A stretch of 64,000 nucleotides of DNA from contig CALKCP010000019.1 of the NCBI GenBank assembly GCA_938083445.1, forward strand, positions 62,001 to 126,000, in the 5' to 3' direction. This document shows, in pieces, positions 1 through 8,816 of this stretch. The translations under genes and the position numbers were made by a program. How positions within the stretch are numbered: the stretch's first letter is position 1; each line of letters opens with the position of its first letter. The notes under the pieces were generated by a model. The model made no database searches. It was not told where the DNA came from and saw only the letters and a list, made by a program, of their open reading frames with translations. The DNA comes from an uncultured Ulvibacter sp. GTDB lineage: Bacteria; Bacteroidota; Bacteroidia; Flavobacteriales; Flavobacteriaceae.

Positions 1-69
1 GGTATGTGCCCTTTATATGAAAAAATCATGTGTTTTAAATGTAAAATGATGACGTAAAAGCCCGGTTTA

Positions 70-822
70 TTATTTGTGTTTTTTTAGTGTTTCTTTGGTA
101 AAATCTGAAAGTACCAATCGTCCAGAAATAATGGCTCTTTCTGCCAATAAGGTATCCCAATTTTCAGTTCCTGTCCACATCACCTTTTTCATCTCTGCCA
201 TTGCCTCGGGATTGTAATTACACAAATTTTCAGCAAAAACTTGCACCGCTTCATCCAATGCTTGAGTCGAATCATACACCTGTGCGTACAATCCTTTTTG
301 ACGCGCCCATTCTGCATCATAAAAAGAATTTGCATCTATGGCAATTTGAGACATTCCTGTGAGTCCTATTTTTCTTTCGACAGCAGGCCCTACAACAAAA
401 GGGCCAATACCAACATTTAACTCACTCAACTTAATGGAGGCGAATTTTGAAGCCATACAATAATCTGTCGCAGCAGCTAGTCCTACTCCTCCTCCCACTG
501 TTTTTCCTTGAATACGACCAATAATAAACTTTGGACATTTCCGCATCGCATTAATCACATTGGCAAAACCACTGAAAAATATGCGCCCCGTTTCGGCCCT
601 GTCAATACTCATTAATTCTTTAAAGCTCGCTCCCGCACAGAACGTTCGTTCCCCGCCACTTTTTAAGATGACAACTTTAACCTTGTCATTACTTCCGGCT
701 TCATTGATTGCTTCCACCAATTTCGCAAGAAGATCACCAGGCAAACTATTATGCGCTGGGTGAAAAAACGCTATGGTAGCGATTCCTTTTTCAATTGTAC
801 TATTCACGTAAGGACTTGTCAT
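70..822 (-). CDS. Enoyl-CoA hydratase/isomerase (crotonase) family protein, last gene of the phenylacetate operon
   Basis: This 250-residue protein has the crotonase fold signature: an oxyanion-hole stretch FCAGASFKEL (residues 61-70) and a second one, GKTVGGGVGLAAATD (near 105-120). It is the second crotonase of the paa cluster; the other, at 6334-7116, looks like PaaG. By position it could be the PaaF-type 2,3-dehydroadipyl-CoA hydratase, but the sequence alone does not prove which acyl-CoA it uses, so no symbol is given. It follows paaZ on the same strand after a 75-bp gap that holds a half-copy of the putative paa operator, so it may be read from the long operon or from its own weak promoter. 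Confidence 0.85.
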   Translation of the reverse strand: MTSPYVNSTIEKGIATIAFFHPAHNSLPGDLLAKLVEAINEAGSNDKVKVVILKSGGERTFCAGASFKELMSIDRAETGRIFFSGFANVINAMRKCPKFIIGRIQGKTVGGGVGLAAATDYCMASKFASIKLSELNVGIGPFVVGPAVERKIGLTGMSQIAIDANSFYDAEWARQKGLYAQVYDSTQALDEAVQVFAENLCNYNPEAMAEMKKVMWTGTENWDTLLAERAIISGRLVLSDFTKETLKKHK

Positions 823-838
823 GCTTTTCTGTTACAAT

Positions 839-849
839 GTTTGTTAGTT
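839..849. promoter_or_regulatory. Half-site resembling the paa operator
   Basis: GTTTGTTAGTT is identical to the right 11 bases of the inverted repeat in the paaE promoter (10946-10963). The left arm is degenerate here. It lies 17 bp upstream of the terminal crotonase gene. It may be a weaker binding site for the same TetR regulator; no clear TAnnTTTG element accompanies it. Confidence 0.35.
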
Positions 850-897
850 GTCAATCCACATGTATTGCAGATTCGGCTATTTGTATGTTTTAACAAT

Positions 898-3396
898 TTA
901 ATCTATTAGATTAAATTGTTTGAAATGATGATTCAAATGTTTTCTTTCTAAGAGATACCACTCAAATTTATTTAATTCTCCAAAGACTACATTTCGAGTT
1001 TTTGCGTCAGGGTTCTCTTTAAAATATGCCAGGTATTCTTCTCTCGCTTCCAGCAACATCTTTTTAGCAGTCTCTAGATCAGAATGAATTAAGTTCTCAA
1101 TATTAGACATTTCAGCCAATGGGAAATTATGTCCCTCTGGGATTCGATCAAAACTGTATAATGAATCATGTGTCTTTTCTAAATACTTTTCTGGAGTCGC
1201 GATCTCAAAACCATTGATCTCACCAGATGCAATTCTGTAGGTATATTCGAGATGCTCCAACATATGTTGTGCAGTCATTGTACCCCATTGGGCTTTCGAA
1301 TTTTCTGAAAGCTTATAGAGACATTCCTCAATCTTTTCCGAAGTCATTTCAGTAAAAACAGTCTGCTTTTTCTGAACCATTGTTAAAATAGTGGCAATGG
1401 CGACTAATTCATCTTCAGTATCAAAAACCTCAACATACCATTTTACTATTCCGCTAGGTACATTTGGCCCAGCCTGATCACGATCCACTTTTTGTTTGCA
1501 GGTAAGTCTTACATATACGGTATCATTATGATAGATAGGGCGTAAAAAGCGACACTCCTCTAGACCATAATTTGCAGCAACAGGTCCTTTATTTGGATAT
1601 ACAAATAATCCCGCCGCTGCCGAAATTATAAAATAACCATGTGCCGTCCGTTTTTCGAAAATGCTTCCCTCAAGAGAAGTAATGTCGGTGTGGGCATAAA
1701 AATGATCCCAAGATATATTACCAAAATTAATTATATCGGTATCTGTAATTGTTCTATTGTGAGTCTTCAATGACATTCCAGGCTGAATATCTTCCCAATG
1801 ATAAGCGAAAGGATGTTTTTCCGAAGTTTTATAAGCAGACTTTGGCTGATATATACCCGTAACCTCCGTCAAGGTTGTTGGAGAACCTTGTATCGCACAA
1901 CGCTGCAGATAATGCTTGATGCCTCGCATTCCACCCATTTCTTCACCGCCACCTGCGCGTCCCGGACCTCCGTGAATCAATCCTGGAAGCGGAGAACCAT
2001 GCCCTGTGCTTTCCTTTGCATTTTCTCTGTTTAGTATTAGTATTCTTCCGTGATGCGTCGCAGCGCTTAGGGTATAGTCTCTTGCAATCTTAGTATCGTT
2101 TGTAATAATGGAACTAACAAGAGATCCCTTCCCTAGTTTGGCGATTTTTATAGCATCGTCCAGTGTTCTATATGGCATAATTGTGCTTACAGGACCAAAA
2201 GCTTCTACAACATGAGCCGCGTCATTCTTAAAAGGATGGTCTTCACGAAGTACGATCGGCTTTAAAAAGGCTCCCTTTTTAGAATCTGCTCCAACCGTTT
2301 GTACCTCATCTAAACTACCGTAAACGATTTTAGCCGATTTTGCAATTTTACGCACCTGCTCTCTTACAGAATTTCGTTGCTCATTGCTTACCAAAGAACC
2401 CATTCGCACTTCCTTCAATCTTGGGTCACCAATAGTTACCTTGTCAAGTTCTTTTCCCAAGGCAATTTGAACATCTTCAACCAAACGTTCCGGCACAATT
2501 ATACGTCGTATTGCGGTACATTTTTGACCACATTTTACGGTCATTTCTTTGCGAACCTCCTTGATAAAAATGGCAAACTCTGGTGTTCCAGGTACTGCAT
2601 CCTCACCCAAAATAGCAGCATTTAGCGAATCTGATTCCATAGTAAAAGGAACCGATTCTTCTAAAAGTTGTGGGTGACTCTTTATCAATTTCCCTGTGCT
2701 TGCTGAACCTGTAAAAGTAACTACGTCTTGAGACTGTACAGTATCTAGTATGTTTCTAGTCGTTCCACTTATGAGCTGCAAAGACCCTTCAGGAAGTATC
2801 CCAGAAGCTATAATTTCTTTCACAACAGCTTGTGTTAAATAGGCGGTTTGAGGCGCTGGTAAAACTACGGCTGGCATTCCCGCCATCCAGTTAACGGCAC
2901 ATTTCTCAAGCATTCCCCACACTGGGAAGTTAAACGCATTGATATGAATTGCAACGCCTTCTCTTGGCACCATAATGTGATGCGCCATAAAGCGGCCCCC
3001 ACGAGACAAATCGATGGGATCACCCTCTACATGATAGGCCTGATTAGGAAATAATTTCCGAAGAGAAGCATTGGCAAATAAATTTCCAAAACCACCTTCG
3101 ATATCTATCCAGCTGTCAATTTTTGTAGCACCAGACCTGTAGCTTAAGTCATAGAAAGCAGCTTTCTTCTTTACCAAGTATAAGGCCAACGATTTGATCA
3201 TATTGCCGCGCTCTTGAAAAGTCATTTTTCGTAATGTTTCACCATTATCGCGACCGTATTGTAGAATCGACGGGACGTCTAACCCCTCTATCGTAGTGCT
3301 TGTAAATTGTTCCCCGGTAATTGAGTCGTAAACTGGTACGCCTTCTCCTTTTCCCTCAGCCCATTGGCCTAAAACATAATGTTGTGTCTTATTCAT
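898..3396 (-). CDS. paaZ: Bifunctional oxepin-CoA hydrolase / 3-oxo-5,6-dehydrosuberyl-CoA semialdehyde dehydrogenase with extra C-terminal domain
   Basis: PaaZ opens the oxepin-CoA ring and oxidises the resulting aldehyde. The N-terminal aldehyde dehydrogenase domain (about residues 1-510) shows the catalytic Glu in PFTMESDSLNAA (near 254) and the Cys in KCGQKCTAIRR (near 293). The MaoC-type hotdog hydratase domain (about 540-680) carries SWDHFYAHTD, which matches the hydrolase active site. Unlike the 681-residue E. coli enzyme, this one continues for about 150 residues with a helical DinB/DUF1569-like domain containing QHMLEHLEYTYR and RKHLNHHFKQF, a possible metal-binding His set. I chose the ATG at 3396 rather than the TTG at 3414 because AAGGG lies just upstream of it. 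It follows paaJ after a short gap. Confidence 0.95.
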   Translation of the reverse strand: MNKTQHYVLGQWAEGKGEGVPVYDSITGEQFTSTTIEGLDVPSILQYGRDNGETLRKMTFQERGNMIKSLALYLVKKKAAFYDLSYRSGATKIDSWIDIEGGFGNLFANASLRKLFPNQAYHVEGDPIDLSRGGRFMAHHIMVPREGVAIHINAFNFPVWGMLEKCAVNWMAGMPAVVLPAPQTAYLTQAVVKEIIASGILPEGSLQLISGTTRNILDTVQSQDVVTFTGSASTGKLIKSHPQLLEESVPFTMESDSLNAAILGEDAVPGTPEFAIFIKEVRKEMTVKCGQKCTAIRRIIVPERLVEDVQIALGKELDKVTIGDPRLKEVRMGSLVSNEQRNSVREQVRKIAKSAKIVYGSLDEVQTVGADSKKGAFLKPIVLREDHPFKNDAAHVVEAFGPVSTIMPYRTLDDAIKIAKLGKGSLVSSIITNDTKIARDYTLSAATHHGRILILNRENAKESTGHGSPLPGLIHGGPGRAGGGEEMGGMRGIKHYLQRCAIQGSPTTLTEVTGIYQPKSAYKTSEKHPFAYHWEDIQPGMSLKTHNRTITDTDIINFGNISWDHFYAHTDITSLEGSIFEKRTAHGYFIISAAAGLFVYPNKGPVAANYGLEECRFLRPIYHNDTVYVRLTCKQKVDRDQAGPNVPSGIVKWYVEVFDTEDELVAIATILTMVQKKQTVFTEMTSEKIEECLYKLSENSKAQWGTMTAQHMLEHLEYTYRIASGEINGFEIATPEKYLEKTHDSLYSFDRIPEGHNFPLAEMSNIENLIHSDLETAKKMLLEAREEYLAYFKENPDAKTRNVVFGELNKFEWYLLERKHLNHHFKQFNLID

Positions 3397-3427
3397 AAGT
3401 AAGCCCTTATTCAAATGATTTCACGTT

Positions 3428-4636
3428 TTATACTCTTTCAATTATAGCAGCATAGCCTTGACCTACGCCAATACACATGGTAACTAACGCATATTGTTTT
3501 CCAGTTTCTTGAAGTTCCAATGCCGCCGAATATGCAATGCGTGCACCCGTTACTCCTAATGGATGCCCAATTGCAATGGAACCTCCGTTTGGATTAATTC
3601 TTGGATCGTTATCCTCTAATCCCCATTCCCGAATACAGGCCAATGCTTGTGAGGCAAATGCTTCATTGAGTTCGATGATGTCCATATCTTCCATTTTCAA
3701 ACCTGCCTTTTGCAAAGCTTTATTAGCCGCCTGAACGGGTCCGATTCCCATAATTCTTGGCTCGACACCAACAACGGCCGAACTTACAATCCGAGCTATT
3801 GGTTTTAAACCGTATTTTTTTACGGCATCTTCTGAAGCAATTATTGTCGCGGCCGCCCCATCATTTAATCCAGATGAATTTCCAGCGGTAACGCTTCCTC
3901 CTTCTTTCTTGAAAGCGCCGCGTAATTTTGCCAATACCTTTAAGGTGGTGCCCCCTTTTATAAACTCGTCGTCCTTGAAAACAATGGACTCTTTTTTTCG
4001 TTGCGGAATCTCGACAGCAACAATCTCTTTTGCGAAACGTCCGTTCTGTTGTGCTTTGGCTGCTTTCATCTGACTCGCATAGGCAAAAGCATCTTGATCT
4101 TCCCTGGAGATGGAGTACTTCTCAACCAAGTTTTCGGCCGTATTTCCCATGCCATCTGTTCCGTATAAGGTTTGCATTTTCGGATTGATAAACCGCCATC
4201 CAAAACTAGAATCATACATTTTAGAATCATTTCCGAAGGCAGATGAAGGTTTTGCTACCACATAGGGCCCACGTGTCATATTTTCAACGCCACCAGAAAT
4301 GAATACATCTCCATCCCCAGCTTTAATAGCTCTATTTGCGTGTATGATGGCTGAAAGTCCACTGCTACAAAGTCTATTTACTGTTTCACCAGGAACGGTG
4401 AATGGCAGCCCCGCCAACAGCAATGACATGCGCGCAACATTTCTGTTGTCTTCACCTGCTTGATTGGCACATCCCATGATCACATCGTCGTAGGCGTCTT
4501 TGGGTATGTTTGGGTTTCGAGCCACTAATTCTCTTATAACAATTGCTCCTAAATCATCTGTACGAACAGTACTTAAAGCACCTTTATAGCTTCCTATTGG
4601 TGTTCTAATTCCGTCTATTATATATGCCTCTTTCAT
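3428..4636 (-). CDS. paaJ: 3-oxoadipyl-CoA / 3-oxo-5,6-dehydrosuberyl-CoA thiolase
   Basis: This 402-residue thiolase II family enzyme does the two CoA-dependent cleavages of the phenylacetate pathway. Active-site residues are visible: nucleophile Cys90 in [11 protein letters not shown], His358 in [11 protein letters not shown] and Cys388 in TMCIGVGQG, plus the NEAFASQ motif. The start is decided by a perfect GGAGG seven bases before the ATG at 4636. A longer reading from 4651 would start inside that ribosome site. The ATG overlaps the paaI stop as ATGA, so the two genes are translationally coupled. Context in the paa operon supports paaJ over a general fatty-acid thiolase. Confidence 0.93.
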   Translation of the reverse strand: MKEAYIIDGIRTPIGSYKGALSTVRTDDLGAIVIRELVARNPNIPKDAYDDVIMGCANQAGEDNRNVARMSLLLAGLPFTVPGETVNRLCSSGLSAIIHANRAIKAGDGDVFISGGVENMTRGPYVVAKPSSAFGNDSKMYDSSFGWRFINPKMQTLYGTDGMGNTAENLVEKYSISREDQDAFAYASQMKAAKAQQNGRFAKEIVAVEIPQRKKESIVFKDDEFIKGGTTLKVLAKLRGAFKKEGGSVTAGNSSGLNDGAAATIIASEDAVKKYGLKPIARIVSSAVVGVEPRIMGIGPVQAANKALQKAGLKMEDMDIIELNEAFASQALACIREWGLEDNDPRINPNGGSIAIGHPLGVTGARIAYSAALELQETGKQYALVTMCIGVGQGYAAIIERV

Positions 4637-4651
4637 AACGATTCCTCCCAT
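4629..4651 (-). promoter_or_regulatory. Strong Shine-Dalgarno and ATGA coupling site for paaJ
   Basis: On the minus strand GGGAGGAATCGTTATGAAAG places GGAGG at optimal spacing to the paaJ ATG (4636). The site lies within the last codons of paaI, and the two genes share ATGA. A strong SD is unusual in Bacteroidota and suggests paaJ translation is tuned to follow paaI. Confidence 0.7.
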
Positions 4652-5046
4652 TTTTTTTGCGTTCTGTAAACAACTCCTTTAAAAAGAGCTACCAACTCTT
4701 CACCGCGTTTTACCTCAACAATATTAAAACCTACTTTTGTACGTTGCTCGTCTAAGGTTGCTTCGGCAGTAATATAATCACCTGCGTTCAAAGCAGAGAT
4801 ATGATTGATTGAGGTTTCTATAGAAACTGCATACCTCCCGCGGGTGTTTGCTGTAAAGCCAAAAGCAGTATCTGCCAGGGTATAACTTATTCCTCCATGC
4901 GCTTTATTCATGCTATTCATCATTTCTTTGCGAACTGTCATTCCTACTTTGCATCGACCTACTTCACATTCTATAATTTCAATGCCCATCCATTGACTAA
5001 AACTGTCTTGTGAAAGCATTTTGTAGGGTATTTTTTCACCTTTCAT
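4633..5046 (-). CDS. paaI: Hotdog-fold acyl-CoA thioesterase PaaI
   Basis: This 137-residue single-hotdog protein hydrolyses (hydroxy)phenylacetyl-CoA-type thioesters and probably rescues CoA from dead-end intermediates. The PaaI/4HBT signature NSMNKAHGGISYTLADTAFG (residues about 43-62) includes the HGG that binds the thioester and the acidic Asp of LAD. Length is normal for the family. It lies between paaH and paaJ in the operon and overlaps the paaJ start by four bases. Confidence 0.92.
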   Translation of the reverse strand: MKGEKIPYKMLSQDSFSQWMGIEIIECEVGRCKVGMTVRKEMMNSMNKAHGGISYTLADTAFGFTANTRGRYAVSIETSINHISALNAGDYITAEATLDEQRTKVGFNIVEVKRGEELVALFKGVVYRTQKKWEESL

Positions 5047-5124
5047 ACATTATATATTTCCTCTTACTGAGGTTTTGATGCTTGTTAAACTACATACAAT
5101 CCCTGCCCTTTATGGGGAGAATGC

Positions 5125-6288
5125 TTAATTAAAAAAAAACGTTCCTTCACTATTCATTTTCCTAAGTAGGGGCGAACACCGATACCTATCTTCCCTATAT
5201 GTATCATAAAGAGCGTCCATTTGCCGAACACACCAGTCTATTCCCTTTTCGTCTGCCCACGATAATAATCCCTTTGGGTAATTCACCCCTTTGGTCATGG
5301 CATTATCAATATCTTCTGCGGAAGCCACATTCATAAAAAGTGCATCTGCTGCTTCATTTATAAGCATAGCGAGAATCCTATTAAAAATAGCTTCTTGCGT
5401 GTCTGTATTTGTATCTGCTTCCGGAGTATTACTTCCCTCCGAATAATCGTAATACCCTTTTCCACTTTTTCTTCCTAAATAGCCTGCCTCAGAAAATCGT
5501 TTTTGGGTTAACGAGGGTTTGTACCTAGGGTCGAAATAGAATGCAGCGAACACTGTTTCTGTAACAGTGTAATTAACATCATTTCCGATAAAATCCATAA
5601 GTTCAAAAGGTCCCATCCTAAATCCGCCTTTGGTCTTCATGGCCAAATCAATCGTCGCAAAATCTGCGATACCCTCTTCGTATATTCTTAAAGCCTCCCC
5701 ATAAAAAGGTCGCGCTACTCTATTTACAATAAATCCTGGGGTGTCTTTGGCTACTGCAACTACTTTCTTCCAATCTTGAATCGTTTTTACAGAAATACTT
5801 ATTGATTTTTCTGAAGTTTGAATAGCAGGAATCACCTCCACAAGTTTCATTAAAGGAGCTGGATTAAAAAAGTGAATTCCGATACACCTACTCGGCTTTT
5901 TTAATGATGCTGCTATTGACGCAATAGACAATGAAGAAGTATTTGAAGCAATAATGCAATTTTCAGAAACAAAGCTTTCTAACTCCTGAAAAACCTGCTT
6001 TTTTATCTCCAAGTTCTCAATAATTGCCTCAATTGTCAAATCTGAATCGGCCAAATCTTTCAGCGAATCTACATATTGAATATGCGATTGGATTCTATTT
6101 TTTTCATCGGAATCAATACGGCCTTTCTCGATGAGACGGTTCAATATCTTTTCTAAAGAAGCTTTTGCCTTATCCAAGGCAGCACGATTGGTGTCGTATA
6201 TTTTCACCAAGCAGCCCGAAGTTGCCGCGACCTGCGCTATGCCACTCCCCATGGTCCCAGAACCTATTATTCCAACATTTTTTATCAT
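5125..6288 (-). CDS. paaH: 3-hydroxyacyl-CoA (3-hydroxyadipyl-CoA) dehydrogenase
   Basis: This enzyme oxidises 3-hydroxyadipyl-CoA to 3-oxoadipyl-CoA with NAD+. The N-terminal Rossmann domain has GIIGSGTMGSGIAQ (residues 6-19). Catalytic residues are recognisable as Ser118 in SNTSSLSI, His139 in GIHFFNPAPL and Glu151 in VEVIPA. Two helical 3HCDH C-terminal domains follow, the first with GFIVNRVARPFYGEAL and the second from about residue 298. At 387 residues it is shorter than E. coli PaaH (475) but holds both dimerisation domains. It sits between paaG and paaI. Confidence 0.93.
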   Translation of the reverse strand: MIKNVGIIGSGTMGSGIAQVAATSGCLVKIYDTNRAALDKAKASLEKILNRLIEKGRIDSDEKNRIQSHIQYVDSLKDLADSDLTIEAIIENLEIKKQVFQELESFVSENCIIASNTSSLSIASIAASLKKPSRCIGIHFFNPAPLMKLVEVIPAIQTSEKSISISVKTIQDWKKVVAVAKDTPGFIVNRVARPFYGEALRIYEEGIADFATIDLAMKTKGGFRMGPFELMDFIGNDVNYTVTETVFAAFYFDPRYKPSLTQKRFSEAGYLGRKSGKGYYDYSEGSNTPEADTNTDTQEAIFNRILAMLINEAADALFMNVASAEDIDNAMTKGVNYPKGLLSWADEKGIDWCVRQMDALYDTYREDRYRCSPLLRKMNSEGTFFFN

Positions 6289-6333
6289 AATTTATTTTCT
6301 ACCCAGCTCTCTCTCAAAGGAGTGTGAACGAAT

Positions 6334-7116
6334 TTATTTTCCTGTAAAAACCGGTTTTCTTTTTTCCATAAATGCACGAACGCCCTCTGCATAATCATCG
6401 CTTTCGGCGGCTTCAATTTGTAATTTCGATTCCAATTCTAATTGCCCCGTTACATCGTTTGTAAGTGATTGATTTAATAATCGCTTCGTCAAACCCAAGG
6501 CCTTCGTTGGCATTTTTGAAAGCTTTTGAGCAAGTGCTACTACTTCTGAATTAAAATCTTCTGCAGCATACATTTTATAAATCATTCCCATTTTTTCTGC
6601 ATCACTAGCCAACACTTTTTCTCCTAACATCATGAGTGCGGATGCCCGCTGAAATCCAATGAGCCTTGGTAAAAAGAAGGTGCCAGCACTATCAGGAACT
6701 AACCCTATTTTACTAAATGCCTGAATAAAACTAGCCCTTTCAGAGGCAACGACAATATCACAGGCCAAAGCTATATTTGCACCCGCACCCGCAGCAACAC
6801 CATTAACAGCCGCTATAATCGGTTTTTCAATGCTACGAATTCTAGTGATTATTGGATTGTAATGTTCCTCAAGAATTTTCTTGAAACCAGGGTGGAGCTC
6901 TGGCGTAGTGACTTCCTTTAAATCCTGACCCGCGCAAAAGGCTTTTCCGTTACCCGAAAGTACGATTGCTCTAACATCCGCATTTGCCTCACAAGCATCT
7001 AATTCATCTTGTAAACGCAATGCCATCTCACGATTGAAACTATTAAAGACTTCTGGCCTATTAAGCGTTAGCCAGGCCGTGTTATTTTCAATTTTAAGTT
7101 CAATTGAGTTTGTCAT
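6334..7116 (-). CDS. paaG: 1,2-epoxyphenylacetyl-CoA isomerase
   Basis: This 260-residue crotonase family enzyme converts ring-1,2-epoxyphenylacetyl-CoA to oxepin-CoA. It has oxyanion-hole segments FCAGQDLKEV (60-69) and GVAAGAGANIALACD (106-120). The sequence LVPDSAGTFFLPR (139-151) has the Asp (142) typical of PaaG-type isomerases in place of the Glu of true hydratases. It follows paaD after a 45-bp spacer that contains a palindromic repeat. The Asp assignment rests on recalled family motifs, not on an alignment. Confidence 0.9.
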   Translation of the reverse strand: MTNSIELKIENNTAWLTLNRPEVFNSFNREMALRLQDELDACEANADVRAIVLSGNGKAFCAGQDLKEVTTPELHPGFKKILEEHYNPIITRIRSIEKPIIAAVNGVAAGAGANIALACDIVVASERASFIQAFSKIGLVPDSAGTFFLPRLIGFQRASALMMLGEKVLASDAEKMGMIYKMYAAEDFNSEVVALAQKLSKMPTKALGLTKRLLNQSLTNDVTGQLELESKLQIEAAESDDYAEGVRAFMEKRKPVFTGK

Positions 7117-7141
7117 ATTTAGTATCTAAATCATTCATAAG

Positions 7142-7161
7142 ATTCCCGCCTGCGTGGGAAT
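7142..7161. repeat. Short palindromic intergenic repeat, copy 1
   Basis: ATTCCCGCCTGCGTGGGAAT forms an 8-bp stem with one G-T pair around a CTGC loop and abuts the paaD stop codon. Related palindromes occur at 9781-9798, 9831-9850 and 26710-26723, all GC-rich inverted repeats in otherwise AT-rich spacers. No T-run follows, so it is not a classical terminator. Confidence 0.6.
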
Positions 7162-7662
7162 TTATTTCAAACACTTAAAGTAATCAAATGGTTCCAAACA
7201 AGCATCACATTTAAACAATGCTTTGCAAGCTGTAGAGCCAAACTGACTTACCAAGTGGGTATTTCTACTTCCACAATTTGTACATTTTACAATCTTAGCG
7301 TTGCCTAACAAGACTTCTTTATCTCCTGTTTCATCCAGCGGTGACGCGATACCATATTCCTCCATCTTTCGCTTTCCACCTTCACTTATCCAATCTGTTG
7401 TCCAAGCCGGAGCCAGCACTAATTGTACTTTAGTTGTCATTCCAATTTTAGCAAATGCCGTCTCTAAATCATCGCCGATTACATCCATTGCCGGGCAACC
7501 TGAATAGGTAGGAGTTAGCTTTATATGTATCTGTCCGTTTTTCTCGGTAGCCTCACGAATCACACCCAAATCCAATACTGTTAAAACAGGAATCTCAGGA
7601 TCTGAAACTGTTTCTAGCGTTGCGATTAAATGTTCTTCAATATGTGCTAAAGCAGCCTTCAT
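7162..7662 (-). CDS. paaD: Phenylacetyl-CoA epoxidase accessory subunit PaaD
   Basis: This 166-residue protein has an N-terminal MIP18/DUF59 domain (DPEIPVLTVLDLGVI at residues 21-35 and TYSGCPAMD near 52-60). A C-terminal zinc-ribbon-like segment has Cys127, 130, 146, 152, 155 and 164. PaaD is needed for epoxidase function in vivo, probably in iron-sulfur or diiron maturation. Six nucleotides separate it from paaC. The start is the ATG at 7662; length matches the family. Confidence 0.94.
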   Translation of the reverse strand: MKAALAHIEEHLIATLETVSDPEIPVLTVLDLGVIREATEKNGQIHIKLTPTYSGCPAMDVIGDDLETAFAKIGMTTKVQLVLAPAWTTDWISEGGKRKMEEYGIASPLDETGDKEVLLGNAKIVKCTNCGSRNTHLVSQFGSTACKALFKCDACLEPFDYFKCLK

Positions 7663-7668
7663 AACAAG

Positions 7669-8421
7669 TTACCATTTCATATTTGGATAGCTACGTTGCA
7701 TGTATTGCAAGTCACTTAATATATAGCCCATATGCTCGGTATGAATACCTTCTTTTCCACCTTTCTGAAAATATTTCCCTTCTGGAACTTCAAGCATTGC
7801 ATCGCTTAGAACTTCGGTGACTTTGGCGTAGTAGCGCTCTTTTAATGCTACAACATCTACTCCTATCCCTTCTGAAATCATTGCCTTATCAGATGCTGAT
7901 ACGTGAAACATTTCATCTGTATACCGCCATAAATCATTAATCGCTTCTTGCATTTTCAGTTTACTTACCTCCGTTCCGTCACCAAGTCGCTTTACCCAAT
8001 CGGAAGAAAAGCGCTCGTGATAACTCACTTCTTTTATCCCCTTCTTAGCAATAGCTGAGAGGGTTTCATCCTTACTGAATTGTAACTTTTCCATAAACAG
8101 CAAATGATATACATCAAATAAAAACTGACGTGCGATCACATACCCAAAATGAGTATTCGGTTGCTCAACAAGAAGAATACTTCTGTACTCTCTTTCAATT
8201 CTAATAAATGCAATATCATCTTCTGTTTTATCATCACCAGCCAAGAGCGCAGCATATTGAAAATAACTTCTGGTTTGTCCCAGCAAATCCAGAGAAATGT
8301 TCGTAAGTGCGATGTCAGTCTCTAGATTTGGACCATGACCGCATAGCTCTCCTAAACGTTGCCCCAGAATTAGGGAATTGTCGGCAATACTTAGGATATA
8401 CTGATATACATTTTTTTTCAT
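7669..8421 (-). CDS. paaC: Phenylacetyl-CoA epoxidase structural subunit PaaC
   Basis: This 250-residue ferritin-like subunit pairs with PaaA in the epoxidase core and lacks a working diiron centre in characterised homologs. Family features include LGQRLGELCGHGPNLETDIA near the N-terminus and the C-terminal GGKEGIHTEHMGYILSDLQY. It lies between paaB and paaD, the usual A-B-C-D order. Confidence 0.95.
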   Translation of the reverse strand: MKKNVYQYILSIADNSLILGQRLGELCGHGPNLETDIALTNISLDLLGQTRSYFQYAALLAGDDKTEDDIAFIRIEREYRSILLVEQPNTHFGYVIARQFLFDVYHLLFMEKLQFSKDETLSAIAKKGIKEVSYHERFSSDWVKRLGDGTEVSKLKMQEAINDLWRYTDEMFHVSASDKAMISEGIGVDVVALKERYYAKVTEVLSDAMLEVPEGKYFQKGGKEGIHTEHMGYILSDLQYMQRSYPNMKW

Positions 8422-8475
8422 GTTTTTATCTTCAATTAAGCGCTATCAAATAGCAAATTAGAGAGAATGCAAGCG

Positions 8476-8763
8476 TTACATATGTTTAATTTCATCCGGT
8501 AAAGTATAAAATGTTGGATGACGGTAGACCTTATCCTGTGCCGGCTCGAATAATTCCCCGTTGTTTTCTGGGTTCGATGCTGTAATATGTTTGCTCTCAA
8601 CGACCCAAATACTTACACCTTCATTGCGACGTGTATATACATCTCTTGCATTTTCCATAGCCATTTCAGCATCCGTTGCGTGCAGACTTCCAAAGTGCCT
8701 ATGCTCTAAGCCGTTTTTACTTCGAACAAATATCTCCCATAAGGGCCAGTTTTTTTTTGACAT
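8476..8763 (-). CDS. paaB: Phenylacetyl-CoA epoxidase subunit PaaB
   Basis: This small subunit (95 residues from the ATG at 8763, the same length as E. coli PaaB) contains WPLWEIFVRSKNGLEHRHFG and DVYTRRNEGVSIWVVES. It bridges PaaAC heterodimers. A reading frame extending 14 codons further upstream to 8805 is rejected because those residues fall in the paaA-paaB spacer and do not look like PaaB. Confidence 0.95.
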   Translation of the reverse strand: MSKKNWPLWEIFVRSKNGLEHRHFGSLHATDAEMAMENARDVYTRRNEGVSIWVVESKHITASNPENNGELFEPAQDKVYRHPTFYTLPDEIKHM

Positions 8764-8816
8764 AATATCTATTATTAAGAACCAGAGAAATCCTCTGGAC
8801 CCCATTAAAGGGGCAG

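Noticed and set aside
1-69. Possible gene fragment at the left edge
   Set aside because: No frame of meaningful length; looks like a spacer after the paa operon.
3397-3414. TTG start for paaZ six codons upstream
   Set aside because: The ATG at 3396 has AAGGG at suitable spacing; the extension is in the paaJ-paaZ spacer.
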